The position numbers and the translations under genes are program-made. Shown piece by piece: positions 1-4,805 of a DNA stretch of 11,062 nucleotides; within the stretch, counting starts at the first letter, position 1, and the number at the start of each line of letters is the position of its first letter. Source of the DNA: CAYXXN01 sp964469055. GTDB lineage: Bacteria > Acidobacteriota > Thermoanaerobaculia > Multivoradales > JAHEKO01. Where the stretch lies: positions 1-11,062 of the forward strand of contig CAYXXN010000102.1 of assembly GCA_964469055.1 (NCBI GenBank). The letters are read 5' to 3'. The notes beneath the pieces were generated by a model. It saw nothing but the letters and a program-made list of their open reading frames with translations, was not told where the DNA came from and ran no database searches.

Positions 1-1
1 G

Positions 2-130
2 CTGCCAATCGCCGGCGGCATCGTGGCAGCGGTGATCGACGTCTATGCTGTTCTGCTCGCCCCACACCTGCTGGGACTCGTGCTGCGCCGCCACATGAGC
101 GCCGTCGAGGATCTCTACGGTGGGGTCTAG
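2..130 (+). CDS. C-terminal tail of a membrane protein (5' end outside window)
   Basis: The frame starting at base 2 is open from the window edge to a TAG at 128-130 and encodes 42 residues. It starts LPIAGGIVAAVIDVYAVLLA and ends with LRRH followed by MSAVEDLYGGV. The first 27 or so residues are almost entirely hydrophobic (one Asp), which fits the last transmembrane helix of an integral membrane protein. The RRH and the charged tail fit a cytoplasmic end under the positive-inside rule. I cannot name the family from this fragment. Its stop codon directly abuts the stop of the convergent minus-strand gene. Confidence 0.55.
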   Translation: MPIAGGIVAAVIDVYAVLLAPHLLGLVLRRHMSAVEDLYGGV

Positions 131-598
131 CTAGGGCTCGAGCCCGAAGCGCCCGAGCCGGCGCACCAGGCCGAGGTACGTACCGCGGGCCTCGCCCAGC
201 TCGTAGCTCGCTTCGAAGTAGCGGCCGGCCACACAGGCCTCGGCGCCACGTTCGAGGCGGTCGAGGAGGGCGCCGACGTCGCGGGTGAGGCCGTACTCCG
301 GCGCCGGGATGAGGGCCGCGGGCTCTACCGAGGCGAGGGTGCGCGCCAGGGCCCGGCAGCCGGGGGCGTTGCCGCGGTAGTACCAGCGCTCGAGGTCGCG
401 GCCGGCCCCCTGCCAGGCGGCGAGCACGGGGTGGAGCGCCAGCGCCCAGCGCCCGCGCCAGTGGCGCATCGCGGCCACCTCTGCGGCGGCGGGTGGATCG
501 GCTGGCCGCACGAGGATGGTGGGCTCCTGCGCCGCGGCGGGGGCGGCGGCGAGCCTGTAGGCAAGCAGCAGGGTGGGGACGAGCGTCGAGGGTCTCAT
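131..598 (-). CDS. Small secreted protein of unknown function
   Basis: The gene encodes 155 residues starting at the ATG whose complement is 596-598. The open frame runs further upstream to 721, but the chosen start gives a textbook signal peptide: MRPSTLVPTLLLAYRLAAAP, followed by an Ala-rich AAAQE cleavage region (predicted cut near residue 24). It also has a purine-rich GAGAGGAGC just before the ATG. The longer version would overlap the divergent radical SAM gene. The mature part (about 130 residues) is Arg- and Ala-rich with two cysteines (in APGCRAL and EACVAG), possibly a disulfide in the periplasm. The motifs RHWRGRW and WYYRGNAPGC look like conserved anchors. No known domain is recognised. 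The ending ARGTYLGLVRRLGRFGLEP has an amphipathic helix character. Function is unknown. Confidence 0.6.
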   Translation of the reverse strand: MRPSTLVPTLLLAYRLAAAPAAAQEPTILVRPADPPAAAEVAAMRHWRGRWALALHPVLAAWQGAGRDLERWYYRGNAPGCRALARTLASVEPAALIPAPEYGLTRDVGALLDRLERGAEACVAGRYFEASYELGEARGTYLGLVRRLGRFGLEP

Positions 599-630
599 GC
601 TCCTCTCTTGACGCGCTCCGGCACGGGAAT

Positions 631-658
631 CTGACGCCGCTCTAAGCTCCTGTAGAAT
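631..658 (+). promoter_or_regulatory. Candidate promoter of the radical SAM gene
   Basis: CTGACG (631-636) and TAGAAT (653-658) are separated by 16 nt. They match the sigma70 -35 and -10 consensus at 4/6 and 5/6. Transcription would start near 665, only about 7 nt before the ATG at 672, so the mRNA would have almost no leader. No Shine-Dalgarno sequence lies in front of that ATG, which agrees with a very short leader. Confidence 0.45.
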
Positions 659-671
659 CACGATTTCGCCG

Positions 672-2249
672 ATGTCACGCTCGAAGCCGTCGCGCCCCGC
701 CGCCCATGACTGGGCCCCCATCCGCGCCGCCGAGCGGCCGGTCGAGCGCTTCTCGCCGCACGGGCGCTACTCGCTCGCCTTGACCTACGGCAACAGCTAT
801 CACGTAGGAATGTCGAGCCTCGGGTTCCAGCGGGTGTACGAGCTGGTCCATCGCCTGCCGGAGTGGTCCTGCGAGCGCTTCTTCACGGACGGCGTCGGCA
901 TGCCGCGCTCGGTCGAGACCGACGCCCCGCTCACCGCCTTCGGCGCCGTCGCCTTCTCGATCTCCTTCGAGGAGGACTACGTCAACGCCCTGCGCCTGCT
1001 CGACCGCGCTGGGATTCCTCTGCGCCGCACGGCGCGCACCGACGGCGATCCGCTCATCATCGTCGGCGGCTCGTGCGCGATGATCAATCCGCTGCCGCTC
1101 TCCGAGTTCGCCGACGTCTTCGCCCTCGGCGCGGCAGAGAATCTCTTACCCGAGCTGTTGCCGGCCCTCGCCGAAGAAGGGCGCCGCGAGGCGGTATTCG
1201 AGCGCCTGGCCGAGCGCCCCGGCTTCTACGTTCCGGCCCACCACCGGCCCGAGGAGGACGGCTGCTTCACCAAGTTGAAGAAGCTCGAGCTTTCCGAAGA
1301 GCAGATGCGCCAGCCCGGCGCGCTGCCCACCACGGCGATCGTCACGCCTGCGACCGAGTTCGCCGACAAGTTCCTGATCGAGATGTCGCGCGGCTGCCCG
1401 GAGAAGTGCCGCTATTGCTGGGCGACCTTCGGCATGGGCCGCTTCCGCTGGCACCCGACGGAGTACATCCTCTCCTCCCTCGAGCGCGCCCGTCCGGTGA
1501 CCGACCAGTTGGGCTTCGTCGCCACGGCGGTCGGCGACCACCCGGACGTCGAGGCGATCCTGACGGAGGCCAACCGACTGGGGTTCCGCACCTCGGTCTC
1601 CTCGATCCGCATCCCGGCGGTGACCGAGGGCGTGCTCGAGGCCCTCTACGCTTCGGGCGACCGCTCGATCACGCTCGCCCCCGAGACGGGGAGCGACGAG
1701 CTGCGCTGGAAGTTGAACAAGCCGGTCCCGAACTCGCTCCTCTTCGACAAGGTGCGTCTCATCTTCCGCCAGGGCTTCACGCAGTTGAAGCTCTACTTCC
1801 TGCTCGGCCTTCCCGAGGAGACGATGGCGGACGTCGAGGCGATCCTCGAGGTCGCCAGGCGCTGCCGCGCGATCATGCTCGAGGAGCTGGCGCCGCGCGG
1901 CATCGTCGGCCACGTCCACCTGGGGACCAACATCTTGATCCCCAAGCCCTACACCAGCTGGCAGCGCGAGCACCTGGAGGACGTGGCGACTCTGAAACGC
2001 AAGATCACGCACCTCGAGCGTGGGGTGGCGCGCCTCCCCAACGTGTCGATCGGCTCGATGTCGATCCGCCAGGCGATCTGGCAGACCTACCTGACCAAGG
2101 CCGGCTCCGACGCCGCCGAGGTGATCGAGCAGGCGGCCCGCGGCGTCCCGATCGCCGCCCTGCTGCGCGAGCACCGCCCGCGCATCCACCCCGAGGTCTT
2201 CCAGCGCAGCGAAGGCGAGCTGCGCTGGCATTTCCTGCGGGCGGGGTAG
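672..2249 (+). CDS. B12-binding-like radical SAM protein (TIGR03960/YgiQ-like)
   Basis: The gene encodes 525 residues. The radical SAM cluster motif CX3CX2C is present as CPEKCRYC (C242, C246, C249) and should bind a [4Fe-4S] cluster that cleaves S-adenosylmethionine. It lies in the typical setting EMSRGCPEKCRYC. Later core strands are visible: SVSSIRIPAVTEGVLEAL, the SAM-binding strand SITLAPETGSDELR, and KLYFLLGLPEET. Residues about 30-200 form an N-terminal domain resembling the cobalamin-binding-like domain of TIGR03960-type proteins (YGNSYHVGMSSLG, then IIVGGSCAMINPLPL). I see no DxHxxG cobalamin motif there. About 100 C-terminal residues are helical and unassigned. The ATG at 672 is the first in frame and follows a good -10 box. 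The antitoxin gene begins 14 nt downstream. The substrate is unknown; a tRNA, rRNA or small-molecule modification role cannot be separated from sequence. Confidence 0.85.
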   Translation: MSRSKPSRPAAHDWAPIRAAERPVERFSPHGRYSLALTYGNSYHVGMSSLGFQRVYELVHRLPEWSCERFFTDGVGMPRSVETDAPLTAFGAVAFSISFEEDYVNALRLLDRAGIPLRRTARTDGDPLIIVGGSCAMINPLPLSEFADVFALGAAENLLPELLPALAEEGRREAVFERLAERPGFYVPAHHRPEEDGCFTKLKKLELSEEQMRQPGALPTTAIVTPATEFADKFLIEMSRGCPEKCRYCWATFGMGRFRWHPTEYILSSLERARPVTDQLGFVATAVGDHPDVEAILTEANRLGFRTSVSSIRIPAVTEGVLEALYASGDRSITLAPETGSDELRWKLNKPVPNSLLFDKVRLIFRQGFTQLKLYFLLGLPEETMADVEAILEVARRCRAIMLEELAPRGIVGHVHLGTNILIPKPYTSWQREHLEDVATLKRKITHLERGVARLPNVSIGSMSIRQAIWQTYLTKAGSDAAEVIEQAARGVPIAALLREHRPRIHPEVFQRSEGELRWHFLRAG

Positions 2250-2263
2250 GGGCCCTCGTCGCC

Positions 2264-2494
2264 ATGTCTTCCATCGGCGTCCGCGAGGCCAAGACCCATT
2301 TCTCGCGCTTGCTCCGCCGCGTCGCTGCCGGCGAGGAGATCGTCATCGAGCGGCGCGGCAAGCCGGTCGCGAAGCTCGTCCCGGTGGCGCAGCCCGTCAA
2401 GCGCCAGTTCGGCACCGACCGTGGCAAGTTCGAGGTCCCAGAGGATTTCAATGCGCCGCTGCCGGACGAGATCGTGCGGCGGTTCTATTCGTGA
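2264..2494 (+). CDS. Phd/YefM family antitoxin (no intact toxin partner)
   Basis: The gene encodes 76 residues. IGVREAKTHFSRLLRRVAAG followed by EEIVIERRGKPVAKLVPV is the standard Phd/YefM fold, a dimeric DNA-binding domain that autoregulates its operon. The C-terminal part (FEVPEDFNAPLPDEIVRRFYS) is of the kind that wraps and blocks a VapC-type PIN ribonuclease in Phd-VapC pairs. The start is the ATG at 2264; the only possible Shine-Dalgarno is a weak GGGG 11 nt upstream, overlapping the radical SAM stop. The same frame is open far upstream inside the radical SAM gene, but that is a shadow. The partner toxin expected directly downstream is missing: only a 16-codon frame starting in a GTGA overlap remains before a convergent gene. 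The gene may be co-transcribed with the radical SAM gene. Confidence 0.85.
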   Translation: MSSIGVREAKTHFSRLLRRVAAGEEIVIERRGKPVAKLVPVAQPVKRQFGTDRGKFEVPEDFNAPLPDEIVRRFYS

Positions 2495-2514
2495 GGCGCT
2501 TGCTCGCGCCTCAC
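2491..2514 (+). terminator. Strong hairpin overlapping the antitoxin stop codon
   Basis: GTGAGGCGC (2491-2499) and GCGCCTCAC (2506-2514) are perfect reverse complements around a 6-nt loop TTGCTC, giving a GC-rich 9-bp stem that begins inside the antitoxin stop codon. No T-run follows on either strand. It could therefore be a rho-type pause or 3'-end-stabilising hairpin rather than a classical intrinsic terminator. It sits between convergent genes and could serve both. Confidence 0.45.
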
Positions 2515-2544
2515 GACGTCGAGATCCTCTGGGCGGGCTGAGTC

Positions 2545-2766
2545 CTACGCCCCGGGCGTCACGTCCTTGATCGGCGGCTTCTCGCCGGGGAGCTCGCGCT
2601 TGCGCCACGAGCCGAGGAGCAGGGTGGTCAGGGCGAGCAGCGCCTCGTCGATGAGCGGGATGAAGTCCGGCACGATGAGGTCCAAGAGGAAGAGCCCCAG
2701 CGTCAAGAGAAAGAGGTGAGGAAAGCGCAGCCGCCGGGCGAGCCACTGGATGAGCTGGGTCCACAT
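2545..2766 (-). CDS. Small membrane protein (DUF6116-like)
   Basis: The gene encodes 73 residues from the ATG at 2766. An upstream ATG in the same frame (to 2814) would add 16 unrelated residues and would erase the -10 box. The protein has a basic amphipathic start (WTQLIQWLARRLRFPHL), one strongly hydrophobic helix (LFLLTLGLFLLDLIVPDFIP) and a second moderately hydrophobic segment (EALLALTTLLLGSW). A basic, polar tail ending KDVTPGA follows. The pattern RFPxLFLL...LDLxxPDxIPxxDE resembles small bacterial proteins grouped as DUF6116; this is from memory and not checked. Function is unknown. A TATCAT hexamer sits exactly 8 nt before the ATG and there is no Shine-Dalgarno, which suggests leaderless translation. 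Confidence 0.75.
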   Translation of the reverse strand: MWTQLIQWLARRLRFPHLFLLTLGLFLLDLIVPDFIPLIDEALLALTTLLLGSWRKRELPGEKPPIKDVTPGA

Positions 2767-2774
2767 CGCCGACG

Positions 2775-2780
2775 ATGATA
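2775..2780 (-). promoter_or_regulatory. Candidate -10 box (TATCAT) for leaderless expression of the DUF6116-like gene
   Basis: On the minus strand the sequence reads TATCAT, then the 8-nt spacer CGTCGGCG, then ATG. The hexamer matches the -10 consensus at 5/6. Transcription about 7 nt downstream would begin at or next to the start codon. The same geometry recurs in front of ruvB, the lipid kinase and the PilZ gene. Confidence 0.45.
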
Positions 2781-2814
2781 GACGAACCGGCGTCGCGAAA
2801 CCCTCGCCCCGCAC

Positions 2815-2827
2815 CGATCGTAGATCG
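2815..2827 (+). promoter_or_regulatory. Short dyad upstream of the YbjQ-like gene
   Basis: CGATC and GATCG flank a 3-nt centre GTA, forming a 13-bp dyad. It ends 4 nt before the Shine-Dalgarno of the YbjQ-like gene. It could be an operator or a small 5'-UTR hairpin. It is short enough to be chance, so support is modest. Confidence 0.2.
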
Positions 2828-2831
2828 TGGC

Positions 2832-2840
2832 GGAGGAAGG
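2832..2840 (+). promoter_or_regulatory. Strong Shine-Dalgarno site that fixes the YbjQ-like start
   Basis: GGAGGAAGG lies with GGAGG ending 7 nt before the ATG at 2844. This chooses that codon over the in-frame ATG at 2775 and the one at 2856. Confidence 0.6.
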
Positions 2841-2843
2841 CCT

Positions 2844-3176
2844 ATGGACCCAGCGATGACCAGCACCACCTTCGAGCTCGACGGCTACCGCGTCACCCGC
2901 AACCTGGGCGTCGTGCGTGGCATCACAGTGCGCTCGCGCTCGATCTTCGGCACCATCGGCGGCGCGCTCCAGACCCTGGCCGGAGGCAACATCACGCTCT
3001 TCACGGAGCTCTGCGAGAAGACCCGCGACGAGGCCTTCACGATGATGCTCACCCACGCCGGCGAGCGCGGCGCCAACGCCGTCGTCGGCGTGCGCTACGA
3101 CGCCACCGAGGTCATGGACGGGGTGACCGAGGTGCTCTGCTACGGCACAGCGGTCGTCGTCGAGCCGGCGGCCTGA
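2844..3176 (+). CDS. YbjQ/UPF0145 family protein (putative heavy-metal-binding domain)
   Basis: The gene encodes 110 residues, close to the usual 105-110 of this family. Diagnostic stretches are GYRVTRNLGVVRGITVRSRS, then DEAFTMMLTHAGERGANAVV and GVRYDATEVMDGVTEVLCYG, ending in TAVVVEP. YbjQ proteins assemble into pentameric rings. They carry the loose label 'heavy-metal-binding domain', but no biochemical role is firmly established. The start is set by the strong Shine-Dalgarno 7 nt upstream; an in-frame ATG at 2775 would add 23 low-complexity residues. The gene is divergent from the DUF6116-like membrane protein and convergent with the HEPN gene, 11 nt away. Confidence 0.85.
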   Translation: MDPAMTSTTFELDGYRVTRNLGVVRGITVRSRSIFGTIGGALQTLAGGNITLFTELCEKTRDEAFTMMLTHAGERGANAVVGVRYDATEVMDGVTEVLCYGTAVVVEPAA

Positions 3177-3187
3177 GGGACCGTGAG

Positions 3188-3592
3188 CTACTCGGCGAGG
3201 CCCGGGGTTGCGGCCTCGACGATGGCCGCCGCCAGTTGCTGCGCCCGCTGCGACTGGGCCTCGCCGAAGGCTTCCGCCGGCGTTCCGCGATCGAGGCCGT
3301 TCGGGTAGCGGGCCGGCAGGTAGAGGAGATCGAGCTCGCGGGCGGCGTCGAGGAGCGCGCGCAGCGCGGGAGCTGCCGGCTCGAGCTGCTCGATGAGGGA
3401 GCGCACGTTGTGGCCGAGCACGGCGCGGGCGCCGCGCGCGTAGTGCAGCGCCTTGACCGCTTTCTCCGCGGCTTGCTGGCTGTGAAAGCAAGCCGGAGCG
3501 TGGAAGCCGCCGGTGGCCAGATGCCGCGCGGCGGCGAGGTCCTCCCGGGCGGCGCCGAGGCAGCGCTGTGCTTCAGCGAGCGCTTCGCTCAT
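3188..3592 (-). CDS. HEPN domain protein (partner of the MNT gene)
   Basis: The gene encodes 134 residues of mostly helical sequence. HAPACFHSQQAAEKAVKALH (residues 31-50) is the hallmark helix of PF05168-type HEPN proteins, followed by ARGARAVLGHNVRSL with a possible RX4H motif (R56, H61). The late motif YLPARYPNG (91-99) is also typical of this group. HEPN domains are often RNA-cleaving toxins held in check by an adjacent minimal nucleotidyltransferase. Here the MNT gene lies directly upstream and overlaps it by 20 nt, the classic order for such pairs. The residue two after the His is Val, not the Tyr that is AMPylated in HepT (the DUF86 class), so this is not a standard HepT. Ribonuclease activity is not proven by the motif. 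The gene is last in the minus-strand string permease-glycosylase-MNT-HEPN. Confidence 0.85.
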   Translation of the reverse strand: MSEALAEAQRCLGAAREDLAAARHLATGGFHAPACFHSQQAAEKAVKALHYARGARAVLGHNVRSLIEQLEPAAPALRALLDAARELDLLYLPARYPNGLDRGTPAEAFGEAQSQRAQQLAAAIVEAATPGLAE

Positions 3593-3827
3593 AGATCGTC
3601 ACCCCCTCGCGAGCGATCGCATCGAAGACGCCGAAGCCCCGCTCGAGCCCGCGGTGGAACTCTCCAGGCGTGAACACGAGGACATCCATCGCGAGTGGCA
3701 CCGCTTCGACGATCTCGCGAGCCAAGACCCCACGTTCGTGCCGCGGCAGATCGGTCGGCAGCACCACCGCGAGGTCGAGGTCCGAGAAGCCGTCGGCCTG
3801 GCCGCGCGCGTAGGAGCCGAAGGCCAC
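3573..3827 (-). CDS. Minimal nucleotidyltransferase (MNT), N-terminally short
   Basis: The gene encodes 84 residues from a GTG at 3827. The nucleotidyltransferase signature GSX10DXD is intact as GSYARGQADGFSDLDLAVV (G4, S5, D16, D18), and the third catalytic Asp is D48 in AMDVLVF. It overlaps the HEPN gene by 20 nt, as in MNT-HEPN toxin-antitoxin pairs, where the MNT is the antitoxin. The oddity is the start: only VAF precedes the GS motif, whereas relatives have about 20-30 residues forming the first helix and strand. The frame extends only 8 more codons (encoding PRAGCERA) before the TAG that ends the upstream glycosylase, and no other start codon lies in that stretch. The protein is therefore truncated or uses an unusual start. 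The catalytic core looks otherwise normal. Confidence 0.75.
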   Translation of the reverse strand: MAFGSYARGQADGFSDLDLAVVLPTDLPRHERGVLAREIVEAVPLAMDVLVFTPGEFHRGLERGFGVFDAIAREGVTIYERSAR

Positions 3828-3851
3828 GGCACGCTCGCAACCGGCGCGAGG

Positions 3852-4784
3852 CTAGTCTGCGGAACCCGTTCGCGAGGGGCCGGTATTTCCGCCCCGCCGC
3901 GCCTCCAGCTCCTCGAGCGTCTTCGGCCAGTCGCCCTTGAGCAAGCGCGAAAGGGCGCGGTCGGCCAGGAGCTTGCCGCCGGTCTGGCAGCGCGGGCAGT
4001 AGTTGGTCTCGTTCTCGGCGTAGACGAGGCGCTGCACGGGGGCGCCGCAAACCGGGCAGGGCTGGCGAAAGCGGCCGTGCACCGCCATGCCGGGGCGGAA
4101 GGCGGTGACCTTGTCGGGGAAGGCGTCGCCGGCTTCGGCGATCAGCCGCCCTGTCCACTCGGTGAGAACGGCCTGCATGGCGTCGTAGAGTTGTCGTAGT
4201 TCTTCCTTACCCAGATTTGTTGTTTGACGGAAGGGCGACATCCCCGCCCGGTGCAGGATCTCGTCCGAGTAGGCGTTGCCGATGCCGGCGAAGAGATGGG
4301 GGTCGGTGAGAGCGCGCTTGACGGTGTGGTTCTCGCGGGTGAGGGCGGCGGTGAAGGCGGCGAGGTTCGAGGAGAGGGGCTCGATCCCGCCGGGATCGTG
4401 TGCCGCGAGCGCCGTCTCGCCGCACACCACGTGCAGCGAGGCGCGCTTCTTCGTTCCTGCCTCGGTCAAGAGGAGGGTGCCCGAGTCGAAGTCGAAGGCC
4501 GCGAGCCCGAGCCTGCCCGGCACCTTCGCACCGGCCGCCTTCCAGCGCAGCCGGCCGGCGATCATCAGGTGGAGAACCAGAAAGAGGCCCTCCTCGAGCC
4601 CGAAGACCAGTCGCTTGCCCAGCCGGGAGAGCGCCAGGACCGCCTTGCCGTGCGCGGCCGAGAGCGGGGGCTCGACCGAACGCAAGAGGAACGGGCTCGC
4701 CAGGCGCACCCGCTCGAGAGTCCGCCCGAGGAGGCGGGGACGCAGGGCCGCCAGGTAGAGCTCGAGGTCCGGCAGCTCGGGCAA
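3852..4784 (-). CDS. Fpg/Nei family DNA glycosylase/AP lyase
   Basis: The gene encodes 310 residues. It starts from TTG at 4784 with GAGGGG 6 nt upstream, giving the invariant N-terminus PELPDLE, whose Pro2 is the Schiff-base nucleophile and Glu3 a catalytic acid. Lys57 (GKRLVF) matches the beta-hairpin lysine. The helix-two-turn-helix region includes LFAGIGNAYSDEILHRAG (Asn170). A C-terminal zinc finger is seen as CPVC and CPRC (C243, C246, C263, C266) with the antiparallel hairpin between them. It should excise oxidised bases and nick the strand in base excision repair. The usual HLGMTG reads HLMIAG, and about 44 residues follow the finger (ending in a Gly/Ser-rich tail). I therefore do not choose between MutM (8-oxoG) and Nei (pyrimidines). 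It lies 21 nt after the permease gene. Confidence 0.9.
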   Translation of the reverse strand: MPELPDLELYLAALRPRLLGRTLERVRLASPFLLRSVEPPLSAAHGKAVLALSRLGKRLVFGLEEGLFLVLHLMIAGRLRWKAAGAKVPGRLGLAAFDFDSGTLLLTEAGTKKRASLHVVCGETALAAHDPGGIEPLSSNLAAFTAALTRENHTVKRALTDPHLFAGIGNAYSDEILHRAGMSPFRQTTNLGKEELRQLYDAMQAVLTEWTGRLIAEAGDAFPDKVTAFRPGMAVHGRFRQPCPVCGAPVQRLVYAENETNYCPRCQTGGKLLADRALSRLLKGDWPKTLEELEARRGGNTGPSRTGSAD

Positions 4785-4805
4785 GCGCCGCCCCTCGGCC
4801 CGGCC

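Noticed and set aside
134..145. Palindrome GGGCTCGAGCCC as a terminator
   Set aside because: It has only a 4-bp stem with a tetraloop, no T-run, and lies inside the last codons of a gene; too weak to call.
599..721. N-terminal extension of the secreted protein to an ATG at 721
   Set aside because: It would place residues ahead of a clear signal peptide and overlap the divergent radical SAM start and its promoter.
863..2263. Upstream extension of the antitoxin frame through most of the radical SAM gene
   Set aside because: The added part is Arg/Pro/Ala-rich with no family resemblance, while the overlapping frame has a complete radical SAM protein. The antitoxin starts at 2264.
2767..2814. 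Longer start for the DUF6116-like protein at 2814
   Set aside because: It adds 16 non-conserved-looking residues and places the good TATCAT box inside the coding region; the ATG at 2766 fits the membrane protein better.
3852..3854. Programmed read-through producing a glycosylase-MNT fusion
   Set aside because: The frames are aligned, but no read-through context or linker is visible and an overlapping TA pair is the simpler reading. It is kept only as an alternative under the MNT finding.
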